A stretch of DNA of 64,000 nt from Tribonema minus (Eukaryota; Sar; Xanthophyceae; Tribonematales; Tribonemataceae): contig JAFCMP010000246.1 in assembly GCA_017506865.1 (NCBI GenBank), positions 434,001 through 498,000 of the forward strand, given 5' to 3'. Below, one piece after another: positions 1 to 10,101 of this stretch. A program made the position numbers and the translations under genes. Numbering within the stretch: position 1 is the first letter of the stretch; each line of letters opens with the position of its first letter. The notes beneath the pieces are model-generated. The model saw nothing but the letters and a program-made list of their open reading frames with translations. It ran no database searches and was not told the DNA's origin.

Positions 1-1
1 C

Positions 2-3000
2 GTGGTCATCATCGGCGCCGGTCCCGCGGGCCTCGCGGCAGCGATCAGGCTCAAGCAGCTCGGCGCTGCGGAGGGGGGATCGGATCTGAGCGTGTGCGTG
101 GTGGAGAAGGGGGCGGAGGTGGGGGCGCACATACTGTCGGGGAACGTGCTGGAGACGCGCGCGCTCGACGAGGTATACTTGAAGTTGAAGTTTTCTGTTG
201 AAGTCTGTGCGGTTTGAAGGTATCACCTCTTCGTATGCCCTGTTTGTGATCGACGAGTTGCTGTTGTGCCGTGAGTGGCCTTCAGCGCATGATAAAAATC
301 CACGCGAGCAACGGGACGGCTGTGTGCACGAAGCTGACTATGCCTGCTTTTGGAAAGTCAATTTTAATCCTCGAGTGAAACGCGGACATGTATGCATGTC
401 GGCAGCATGCCTCGGCGCATCAATGGACAGCACATGTGCGCTGCCGTGAACGTTGCCGTGAACATGAGCACCATGGCGACCTGAGACCTGTCGTTTAAAA
501 GATTATTCGGCCATTACAGGCGGCGTTGTCAAGACCGTTGCGTCACTGCTCATAGGTGAATAGGTTCTCCAGAGCATCGTGCAATGGCGCGGGAAGGGGC
601 GGTTGGATGTTAACGCGGCATGCGCGCTTCTTACCGCGTCAGTGCGTCGCGCCTTGCTGGCGCGAACTTTTTCGGTGCTGCAGCCACCCGCTCAAACATG
701 TAACAAGCGCAGTCAGTCCTGGTGCGTCTGCATTCCTGTTCACGACGCCATGCTACATTGGCCTACTACATGGCCTGGTGTGACGCGTTTGAACGGAGCC
801 TGACTGGTGAGAAAGTCACAGACGCACTGTCAGCAGCAGAGTTCGTCCGTTCAGGGCATAGCTTTTTGTTTACGGCTGTGTGTTGACAGTATTGTGGAGG
901 TGCCGTCAAGAGCTGCATGTGAGTATCATGCCGAATGCGACTGCCGCTCGAGCACGTAGTGCACGCGCCGCAGTACGCACACGTAGTACACCCAACTCCC
1001 TTCCATGTAACCGCTGATGTATACCCAACTCCCTTCCATGTAACCGCTGATGTAACTGCCGATGTAACCGCCACCGCGCAGCTGATCCCGGACTGGAAGG
1101 AGAGGGGCGCGCCCATCCACACGCCCGTCACGCACGACGTCTTCAGCATCCTCACCGCGGAGCGCTGCTTCAACCTGCCCGCGCTCGCGCTGCCCAAGGA
1201 GCTCCACAACCACGGCAACTACGTCGTGTCGCTGAGCCAGGTCACGCGCTGGATGGCGGAGCAAGCAGGTGTGCACGCATGTTCACTGATGGTATGTAGG
1301 TATGTGGATACCCTCGCACGCGGCGGCGCGGCGACGTGGCATTGCTGAGCCGTGTCACGCGCTGGATGGCGGAGCAAGCAGGTGTGCGCCATATGTGGTG
1401 TATCATACCGTGTATCATACCGTGTGTGTTTGCCGACTGAACGTACTTACGTACCCCGGCACAAAAACACTGTGTCGCTCAGCAAGGTTGCGCGCTTACG
1501 TGCTGGATGGCGCAGCAAGCAGCGTATGTATGTAGCTATGGCAATGCATACCCTTGCATACGGCAGCACGAAGCCATGGTGACGCTCAGCCAGATCACGC
1601 GCTAGATGGCGCACCATGCAGGCATGTACGTATCTCCGATGCATCAATTTTATGTGCCCATGCGATCATTGGGGTCGTGACAATAGCAACATACATCTGC
1701 CCTGCTCATTGCAGCGCCGCGTCACCATACGGAGGCGCCGAGAGTCAACGAAACCGGCCCCAGCATCGCTGCAGCAGCGCTCAAAGGCAGCACTGCCAAC
1801 GCTGTCCCTGTTCCATCCGGCACCGTCTCCGTCACATGCCACGTATTGCTGTGTCTAACCTGCACGCTATCCCCCCCCCCCACCCCCCCACCCACCCCCC
1901 CCCCCCCACCCCCCCGCGCGCGCCGCCACAGAGGAGCTCGGGGTGGAGATCTACCCCGGCTTCGCGGCGGCGGAGGTGCTGTACGACGACGCGGGCACCT
2001 CCGTCGTAGGCGTCGCCACGCGCGACGCAGGCATAGCCAAGGACGGCACGCTAAAGGAGACATTCACGCGCGGCGTGGAGCTGAGGGCGCGGCAGACGCT
2101 GCTGGCGGAGGGCGCGCGCGGCTCGTGCACGGAGGACGTAACCGCCAAGTTCAACTTGCGCGGCGGCGCGCAGCCGCAGACGTACGGCATCGGCCTCAAG
2201 GAGGTGAGCGCGCGCGCGTGCGCCGGAGCGCGGCGGGCGCTGCGGTGTGCGCCTGTCGCCGCTTGAGCCCTACGTACGCAGCTACGGCGTGCGTCTCTCA
2301 CCGCTCAAGCCCTGCGTGCGCAGCGCGTGTCAGTTGGTGCGGCACACCTTCACTGTCATGTGAAATTTACTCTGTGAATGACCGCTGTGCGTGAGCGGCA
2401 GCGCCAGCACGCAGACTTGAAGTTTTGGCATCAGAGAGCAGGGTGATGGATTGGTTTGTTGCAGCGCGCCGCCTCGTCTTCAGCCAGCGCCTTCTGGTAG
2501 CACGCACACAGTGCTAGGCATATGCACATATACTTCAGCCAACCACGTCTCGTGGTTCCACACGCCGCCATTGCCACCCACACCAAGCCTTCACCACCGT
2601 GTTCAGGTGCGCACGCGTCGCCATTCCCTCTCGCCATTGCCACCCACACCTAGCCCTCCCCCCCTCAACGCGCCTTCACGTTGTCAACGCGTCCTCCGCA
2701 GGTCTGGCAAGTCCCAGCGGAGCGATGCGAGCCCGTCCGGAGGGCTCATTTAAGTAGGATGATAAGAGTTGAAGTATAAGTTGTTGCAGTGGTCACACCA
2801 AGCCCCCTTCTTCAGTGCGCCTCCACTCTGTGACCGCGGTATTGTTCACAGGTCTGGCAAGTGCCAGCGGAACGATGTGAGCCGGGGCGCGTGCAGCACA
2901 CCCTCGGCTGGCCCCTGCAGAAGGGGCCCCTCGACAAGACGTACGGCGGGGCGTTCATCTACCACATGGCCCCGGATCTGGTGCTCGTTGGGCTCGTGGT

Positions 3001-3392
3001 GGGGCTGGACTACGCCAACCCCTACCTCAACCCCTACAAGTGAGCCCCCCCCATCTTGAACTTGAAGTTGATGACCGCTTAGAACTTGAAGACATATGCG
3101 TTCAACTATGGCAGCCCTGGCATCAAACTTGCGTAGGGGAGCAGTACGCCATAGAAATTGGAGTTGACTGTTGACGTCGCGTAGAACCATACGCCGCTGG
3201 GTTCAGGCACTTGAGGTCGCAGCTGAATGTCTGCGCCCGTTGCAAAGCGAGCTTCGGTGTGACAGCATTTGCCGCCTGGTAATTTGTTGCAGCACGACGA
3301 GCTCTGCATGCGCTCTGCCCCTTCACCACAGCTCACCCATACCTCGCCTCGTACTTCAATGCGGAACACGCGCGCGCGTATGCGCACACACA

Positions 3393-3431
<39 letters not shown>

Positions 3432-5153
3432 CCGAGAGTTTCTCACACACCGCACATTGTCACACACGCCTACCTACACTACATACCGTATGCGTGCAGG
3501 GAGTTCCAGCGCTACAAGCACCACCCCGCGATCGCCGCGCAGCTGCACGGGGGCGAGTGCATAGCGTACGGCGCGCGCGTGCTCAACGAGGGCGGCTTTC
3601 ACTCGCTCCCCGAGAAGATGGCCTTTCCCGGCGGCGCCCTCATTGGCTGTGCCGCGGGAACGTTGAACGCCGTCAAGATCAAGGGCACGCACACCGCCAT
3701 GAAGGTGACCTTATTAGTGGCAGGGTTTCATGAACAAGGGATACGCGGTGAAGAATGTTTTGTTATAGGCGCTGCCAATGCAAGTGCTCTCAGATCGTTC
3801 GCGACAGTGCTGCAGAATGGCAGGTGCGACCGCCGTGTATGTATGTACAAAAGTGCAGCCAGACGTGTGTGGAAGAAGTCGCTTGCGCCATGAAGCCATG
3901 AAGCGTGCTCGTGCTGCCGAGCGGTGCTGATGAGTGGACATGATGCGCAACGGGGATTGTCCCCTTCTATACTCTGCTCTGGCCGCCAGTGGTCCTGTGG
4001 TGACACCTCGCACACAGACAGAAGCCTGCGACCACCAACTCGGCTGCCCCTCGTGCCCCTCCCTCCCCCCTTCCCTCCCCGCGCAGAGCGGAATGCTGGC
4101 CGCCGAGGGCGTTTACGCAGCCCTCACCGCCGATGCCGCTGATGCCGCCGACGCCTCTGCCGCCGACGCCGTCACCATCGACCTCAAGGAGCGCTTCGCG
4201 GCGTCGTGGGCGCACGCGGAGCTGCGCGCGGTGCGCAACTGCCGCGCCGCCTTCCACCACGGCGTGGGGCCGGGTCTCCTCTACAACGGCGCCGCGACGC
4301 ACGTGCTGCGCGGGCGCGAGCCGTGGACGCTGCGCGCGCCAGCGCTCAGCGACGCCGCCGCTACGGAATCTGCCGCCGCGCACAAACCTATTGAGTATCC
4401 GCGCCCCGACGGAATATTGAGTTTCGATCTGCTGAGCAACCTGCAGCGGAGCGCTGTCGCGCACGAGCACGACCAGCCTTCGCACCTGCGCGTGCGCGCG
4501 GGCGCGGAGGCGGCGCCGGCGCGCGTGAGCCACGCGCGCTTCGCGGGCCCCGAGACGCGCTTCTGCCCCGCCGGCGTATACGAGTACGAGGAGCCGGGTA
4601 CGTACCGTAGGTATCGTGGGCATTTTATTTGCGTGCTGGTATGACAGAGGCACTGATGTGCAGGTATCGTAGGTGTGGTAAGCGCGCGTGTCACCGCTGT
4701 ATGCCCATTTTGTCTCGGTTCCTGAAGAGGGCGAGTGTGCGATGGTGCTCTGCTCCCGCGCGATGGTCAGTGGTAGGGTTAGGGCGTGCCTCGGCACCAC
4801 ATTGCAGTACCTATGTGGGTCTAGACTCTCAAGAGCCCGGTGCCCCCATGGGAACATTGCTCATGGGTTCAATCGTACACTCGTGTACTCGCAACGTACA
4901 CCGATGTTCACCACTGTTGCCCAGATGCAGCCCTTGTACCTGCGCCCGTCACACGGGGGGCCTTCAGTTCAACCTTCAACCGTGCCCTATCCTGCTTATG
5001 CTGATCATCGCAGAGGACGGCAAGGAGGCCAAGCTGGTCATCAACGCTCAGAACTGCGTGCACTGCAAGACGTGCGCCATCAAGACGCCGGAAGAGTACA
5101 TCAAGTGGACCGTCCCAGAGGGCGGCGGCGGTCCCAACTACACAGTCATGTGA
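2..5153 (+). CDS. ETFDH: Electron transfer flavoprotein-ubiquinone oxidoreductase (5' partial, 7 exons)
   Basis: Inner mitochondrial membrane flavo-iron-sulfur protein that passes electrons from reduced ETF (fatty-acid and amino-acid oxidation) to ubiquinone. Exons: 2-172, 1082-1268, 1932-2203, 2852-3039, 3500-3704, 4087-4597, 5014-5153. All junctions are GT-AG with matching phases, giving 557 residues in the window. The first exon opens with the FAD dinucleotide-binding motif [13 protein letters not shown]; the start and mitochondrial presequence lie left of the window. Family landmarks follow in order: [60 protein letters not shown] and [16 protein letters not shown]. The 4Fe-4S cysteines are visible in [10 protein letters not shown] and [13 protein letters not shown], and the protein ends with [10 protein letters not shown] near the stop. 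Length and order match the family. Introns 2 and 3 contain degenerate copies of adjacent exon ends. Identity is very secure. Confidence 0.95.
991..1078. repeat. 33-bp tandem repeat at the 3' end of ETF-QO intron 1
   Basis: The unit beginning cccaactcccttccatg occurs at 991 and again at 1,024. A shortened copy with gatgtaaccg runs into the acceptor of exon 2 at 1,081. Confidence 0.75.
1231..1622 (+). repeat. Echo array of ETF-QO exon 2 3' end plus donor
   Basis: The last 38 bases of exon 2 (1,231-1,268, ending gatggcggagcaagcag then gt) recur in the following intron at about 1,344-1,381 (near identical, donor gtgtgcgc kept), about 1,472-1,520 and about 1,580-1,622 (both diverged). Two of the copies are followed shortly by a gtatgta-type sequence. 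They are out of the spliced reading frame and are treated as intronic duplicates. Confidence 0.85.
2691..2750 (+). repeat. Acceptor echo of ETF-QO exon 4
   Basis: A copy of the exon 4 start, preceded by ccgcag, lies about 150 bp upstream of the true exon at 2,852. It retains [11 protein letters not shown], then diverges and reaches a stop without a good donor, so it is a decayed duplicate of the splice boundary. Confidence 0.85.
3384..3429. repeat. (CA)n microsatellite in ETF-QO intron 4
   Basis: A nearly pure CA dinucleotide run lies about 70 bp upstream of the exon 5 acceptor at 3,499. Confidence 0.9.
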
Positions 5154-6708
5154 TCACTGCCACAGTGGACTCATTCAGCACGGTGGATTCATTCGGGGAT
5201 TCGTTCAGCCCACAGTGGATTCATTCGACCACTGCAGATGGTCTGCAGTGGTGGTGGTGGTGGTGGCGGGGGGGGGGCGTCGAGGGATCTTCCGGCAGTA
5301 GACGTTCCACATCTCAGTCTGCGAGTGCAGAGCCAATGAGCAGCGAGTTTTGACGTGTGTGTGTGTGACATATAGAATCCCATGCGTAGGGAGGCGGTGC
5401 GCTTGGGAGAGTTTTGCTTTTGCTCAGCGCTACTAGTACGCCCGGTGAGGCTGAAGGCCTGAGCGCGATTTTGAAGCCCTGCGAGGATCAGGCCGGCACC
5501 ACCCTACATAGAGCACTGCAGACACAGGCGTGTGATGGGTTTGATTGCATGTCCACTGGTGGCTTTTGCTCACTGCCATCGCATAAGTATGACGCTAATC
5601 TCATTTGAAGTTGACCATGTTTGTACACTTTGGCATGCGCTTGCGGAACGGCCACGCCATGGTCACCTGCTGCACTTTGGTGAAATGCTCATAGTCATGT
5701 TTGCTGTCGGGTGTGCAAGCGTGCTTTGCATGCACGCTTCATATCACGGTAAGGTTATAAGTGGCATTGGTGTGTCTTTGCTACAGTATCTGACTCCGTT
5801 TCAGTGCTCAAGCCGTGTTCACTTCGTGCGAGCACCATGATCATCTTCTGTGGATGTTCATCTACGGACATGGTGCTTGTGCCGCTGTGTCGGCTGCTCT
5901 CGCGGCTGCTTCTCAGCATCATTTAACACACAACTGCAAATACTATCAGTGAGACCTGCCAGCAATGGCTGAAGCCATGGCTTTGCTTCCAGATCTCTAC
6001 CATCATGCACCATATGCGAAGTCTGTGAATGTCTGTGAAACTTTATTTCCTGCTGGCGCTGCTGCTGTCATGCGCCCACGTTATCTGTGTGTTGTGTGCA
6101 AAAGTGGCATCTGATCTTCATATGTACAGCGAGAATTAATAAATAGTACAGGGCATGTATTGCAGAAAGCTTGCTGGACGTATGGACTTGTATTTATAAA
6201 GGCCCAAGGGAGGCCGGGTTGCCTATGCAATCGAAAAGCTTGCGTCAACGCAGCAGCCTAGTCTGCGCTGTGCCCTAGGAGTTTGGATACCGGCGCCGCA
6301 ACACAGCCCAGCGTTCGCGCTCCACGTGTGTATGCCATGACGCGCTCCGCCAACTCCCGCGACACATGTCCATTCTGTTGGCTTGAAAAATAGAAATGCT
6401 CTGCGCGAGAAGCGATCGTGGGTGCTGTCGATCTTCAGCACCGATTCTGTCTGCTACACTATCCGGAAGTCGATTATGGCCGAACTTACACTTGACCATA
6501 GCCGGACGGCGCTGCAGCGACTCACAAACCTTCTTGCTTGCTCGCAGCAGCCTCTGTTTATCTGGCTGGCTGCAGCAGCTGGCGTGTCTCTCTGCCTGCT
6601 GGCGAGTGCATCCAGTCGCAAGCTCCATTTCTGCTTGGAGCGGAGGCCATTGCTCCGCCGCTTTCAACCACAACTTTGAACAGCGCCACAGAGGTGGAAG
6701 CAGGCTTC
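5154..6708. other. Intergenic region between ETF-QO and TBP
   Basis: No supported gene is seen here. A short imperfect tandem motif (cacagtggattcattc-like, three to four copies) occupies about 5,162-5,230, followed by a (GGT)n/poly-G patch at about 5,249-5,277. The 3' UTR of ETF-QO and the promoter and 5' UTR of TBP should lie in this stretch. It is visibly more AT-rich than the coding regions. Confidence 0.6.
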
Positions 6709-8373
6709 ATGGCTGCAGAGGGTGACAATGGAGGCGGATCGGCCGCTCCGGCATCCACTCCTGTGCCTGAACCGCCTCAAAACCCCGGTGGCGTGAAAGT
6801 ACTCGCCTACAACACAGCAAACTGCGGTGCGGATTGGACCCACCACAGCGGCATCAAGCTTGTCATGCAGAACCTGACGATGACGGTCAACCTCGGCACG
6901 CGCCTGGACCTGCAAGCCGTCGTCCAGGCCTCCCGCAATGCCGAGTACAACCCCAAGCGCTTCGCGGCCTGCGTCATGCGGCTGCGGGACCCCAAGTGCA
7001 CCGCCCTGGTCTTCGCCTCGGGCAAGATGATCATCACCGGCTGCAAGTCGTACCTCGGCGCCACCACCGGCGCGCGCTCCTTCGTGCGCATCCTGCGCAA
7101 GGTGGGCTTCCGGCGCGCCGGCGTCAACGACCCCACGCCGCAGAACATCGTCACCACGTGCGACATGGGCTTCCCCATCCGGCTCGAGGGGCTCGTTTGC
7201 GACCACGCGCGCTACGCGACATACGAGCCCGAGCTGTTCCCCGGCCTCATCTACCGCCTGGAGCACCCCAAGGTCGTCCTGATCATCTTCGTGTCCGGCA
7301 AGGTCGTCATGACGGGGGGCAAGTCCCTCGTCGCCATGCAGGCCGCGTTCGAGATCATGTACCCGGTCCTATATGGCTACCGCAAGAGCAGCGTGATCGT
7401 GGACCTGGCGAGCAAGCTACCGCCTGCGAGGCGCGCGTTCGGACAGAAACCTGCAAGGCCGGGGCCACCGGCGAAGGGGGGGGAGAAGGAGCTCGCAAGC
7501 GGCAGCAGCGGCGGCAGCGGCGCCTCCGCCAAGCGCAAGCGCGCTGCCGCCGCCAGCAGCGACGAGGATGAGGAGGACGAGGACAGCTCCCGCAGCAGCA
7601 GCGCCGCGGCTGTCGGCAAGGGCAAGGGCAAGGCGCGGCAGCAGCAGCCGCCGCCGAAGCAGCCGCAGCGGCGTTCCAACGGCAAAGCGCGCGCGAAGCG
7701 TCCCGTCAGCAACAACAACGACGCTAGCGACAATGACGATGACGATGAGAACGGCGGCGGCAGCAGCAGTGCTCGCGCTGCTCCGCGTGCACCCCCCGCC
7801 GCAGCGGTGGCACGTGGCGCCGCTGCGCACCGCGCTGCCAAGGCGCTTGCCAAGCCGCGCCCGCGCGAGAAGCAGCGCGCGCGCAAGGCCATGGAGGAGA
7901 GCGATGATGACGTCGACGATGACCGCAGTGTCAGCGCCGCCAGAGGCGGAAAGGGAGGTGGCCGCAGCGGCGGTGGCGGTGGCAGCGGTGGCGGCAGCCG
8001 CAGCGGTGGCGGCGGCGGCGGTCGCGGCGGCAGCGGTAGCGGTAGCGGCGGCGGTGGCAGCGGTGGCGGCGGCAGCGGCGGCGGCAGCGGCGGCGGCGGC
8101 GCAAGCGCCAGCAGCAGCGGTGCCAGCCGGAATAGGGGACGCAGCAACGGTGGTGGTGGCAGCAGCGGTGGCGGCGGCGGTGGCGGTGGTGGTGGCAGCG
8201 CTGGCGGTAGCGCTGGCGGCAGCGCTGGTGACAGTAATGTGCTTGCTGCAGCCGTTGCTGTTGCTCCTGCTCCTGCGCCTCAACCTGCCGTAGCAGCAGC
8301 AGGCGCAGCAGCGCACGAGGATTCAGCGCCCGGCCCTGTCGTCGTTCCAAAGTTCCGCAAGCGGCGCAAGTGA
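6709..8373 (+). CDS. TBP: TATA-box-binding protein with long Gly/Ser-rich C-terminal tail
   Basis: General transcription factor that binds TATA or core promoters for RNA polymerases I-III. A single uninterrupted exon of 554 residues. I start at the ATG opening MAAEGDNGGG; the open frame extends upstream to 6,538, but that part does not look conserved. The saddle core covers residues about 47-227 with both direct repeats intact: RNAEYNPKRFAACVMRLRDP, FASGKMIITGCKS, then FPIRLEGLV, YEPELFPGLIYRLEHPK, IFVSGKVVMTGGKS and PVLYGYRKSS. After the core comes an unusual tail of about 327 residues: basic and acidic stretches (KRKRAAAASSDEDEEDEDSS), then mostly Gly/Ser runs, ending KFRKRRK. TBPs normally end soon after the saddle and vary at the N-terminus. 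No stop interrupts the tail, so I read it as coding. It is the only intronless gene among the complete ones here. Confidence 0.95.
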   Translation: MAAEGDNGGGSAAPASTPVPEPPQNPGGVKVLAYNTANCGADWTHHSGIKLVMQNLTMTVNLGTRLDLQAVVQASRNAEYNPKRFAACVMRLRDPKCTALVFASGKMIITGCKSYLGATTGARSFVRILRKVGFRRAGVNDPTPQNIVTTCDMGFPIRLEGLVCDHARYATYEPELFPGLIYRLEHPKVVLIIFVSGKVVMTGGKSLVAMQAAFEIMYPVLYGYRKSSVIVDLASKLPPARRAFGQKPARPGPPAKGGEKELASGSSGGSGASAKRKRAAAASSDEDEEDEDSSRSSSAAAVGKGKGKARQQQPPPKQPQRRSNGKARAKRPVSNNNDASDNDDDDENGGGSSSARAAPRAPPAAAVARGAAAHRAAKALAKPRPREKQRARKAMEESDDDVDDDRSVSAARGGKGGGRSGGGGGSGGGSRSGGGGGGRGGSGSGSGGGGSGGGGSGGGSGGGGASASSSGASRNRGRSNGGGGSSGGGGGGGGGGSAGGSAGGSAGDSNVLAAAVAVAPAPAPQPAVAAAGAAAHEDSAPGPVVVPKFRKRRK

Positions 8374-10101
8374 TCTCGGCACCATGACCAGCAGCGGCAG
8401 CAGCGGCGGCGGCGCTTGCTGCATCTGGCACGCGGCTGTGCTGCTGCGATCCGTGATCCCGGCCCATCACGCGCAGCAGCGATCCGTGATCCCGGCCCGT
8501 CACGCGCAGCAGCAGCAGCAGCAGCGGCGGCGGCGCTTGCTGCAACTGGCGCGCGGCTGTGCTGCTGCGATCCCCGGCCCACACATATCACCGCGCCGCA
8601 CGCAGCGTATAGCCCCAAGCGCATCAACATATAGGCATGTTAACTGCGAAGGCGTGTAGCTCTGCCCCGTCTGCGCATCGCGAGCGTGGCGCAGGCTCAC
8701 TCAGGCGTGCTTGCAGCAGCAGCAGCAGCAGCGCTAACTGCAAAAACGGATAGCGTCGCCATGTCTTGTCGATTAAAGCCCACAGGGCAGCTTGTGTTCA
8801 GCATAGCACACAATGTGGCATGCCTGCTTGCGGGCTTGCTGCAGGTTGTGCGTTCACTCGCTCTGCGCCGGGGTCTGCTTGTGTACAAGTTGATGTTGAT
8901 GTTGTGACAAAAAAACAAGGGGGGGGGCAAGGTGTCGAAATGCCAGCGGCGGCCACGAACGCTGGTGCATCTTACAGTCGTTTGGCACTCATGAATGCAT
9001 GCCCATTACCATTGTCCTGTCCATCGACTTCACGTCCTGCACGGTTTGTGTTGCCCAGTGTCACGTCAGGGATGCATGTTCACATGCATCTTTGGGTGGG
9101 ATGCAACTACAGTGGCACTGGCTGCTTGCCTTGCACATGGCACTGCTCAGCGCATGTCTGCTTGGTCACACAGTCGCACATGACACTTCAGCCGGAAACA
9201 CAGGGCGGTCGCACTTGCTGCATGTGGCTTCTGAGTCTATCACCATGAAATGAGTAAAACACCCAACAACGTCAGGCCAGTGGTGCTTCTGTGCATTACG
9301 GTAGCCCTGCAATGGAAATGTCTGAATGAGACACGACTGCCGATCGTGAGGCAATGCACGTGAAGCCCCTGGAGGTACCGTGCAGTTTTCCAGCTCCATG
9401 AATGTGTTCATATGCAAACCTCAGGAGGCGCACTTTGTGTCCTGGAGGTCTTCTCTGCCAGCCTTGCGACAACGTCAACAGCTGCTAGAGACAACGCAGG
9501 GGGCTTGTCTTGTAGCATTGTCAATGGTGTATGTACTGAAGGAATGTGCGCAATCCGCAGTGGCTTCCCACGCTGCCTGACATGCATGTTGCAATGAACT
9601 GCGCACAGACGAAACTACACAGGGAGCAACACTCAGCAGTGAGTCAGCACGCACTTCAAATGCCCGTGACACAAAAGTTGCATGAAAATGAAGCCGCCAT
9701 GCATCAACATTTCAGTGTATGCATCACCAGGGCAGCACCGTGAAGTTGTCTTTGTTGCAGTTGAAGTGACGGTGCATGTTATCAGCCCGTTTGTTGTTAA
9801 ACAGACAAAAGAGGTGGATGATGGCTCTCGACACCCTGGCTTCTGAACCACGCACTCACTTTGTCCCCCCCCCCCCCCCCCCTTCCCCTTCCTCATACAC
9901 CCCCCCCCGCGCCCCCTGCATAAAACACTCAAAACTATACCATACCACTCCTCCGCCTCTGCTTGCACCCCGCGACAACACGCAACGACCTTGCAAACGG
10001 AGCCGGCATGTAATCATGCGCGGCACTGCCAGCTGGCCACCCCACTTCCTTCTTCACTTCCTTCTGCAGCCTGTGACTCCCCCAGACTCGTGTGCGGCGA
10101 C
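8374..10101. other. Convergent intergenic region, TBP / plastid protein
   Basis: The 3' ends of the plus-strand TBP gene and the minus-strand plastid protein gene face each other here. No coding sequence is supported. It holds a CAG/CGG-rich tandem repeat (8,383-8,590), a CAG run near 8,712-8,732, a poly-G tract at about 8,920-8,927 and a poly-C tract at about 9,863-9,883. Confidence 0.6.
8383..8590. repeat. Tandem repeat downstream of TBP
   Basis: A block with gcggcggcgcttgctgca and gcgcggctgtgctgctgcgatcc appears twice, about 125 bp apart. Between the two, a unit of about 33 bp (gatccgtgatcccggccc) is itself repeated. It lies in the likely 3' UTR of TBP. Confidence 0.75.

Noticed and set aside
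2702-2780. Real alternative exon 4 of ETF-QO
   Set aside because: Only the first 11 codons match; the frame then diverges and stops with no conserved GWPL or YGGAF segment and no good donor.
7377-8316. Long antisense open frames opposite the TBP tail
   Set aside because: Low-complexity Ala/Thr/Pro/Leu products are mirror images of GGC/AGC repeats; the TBP frame is the conserved one.
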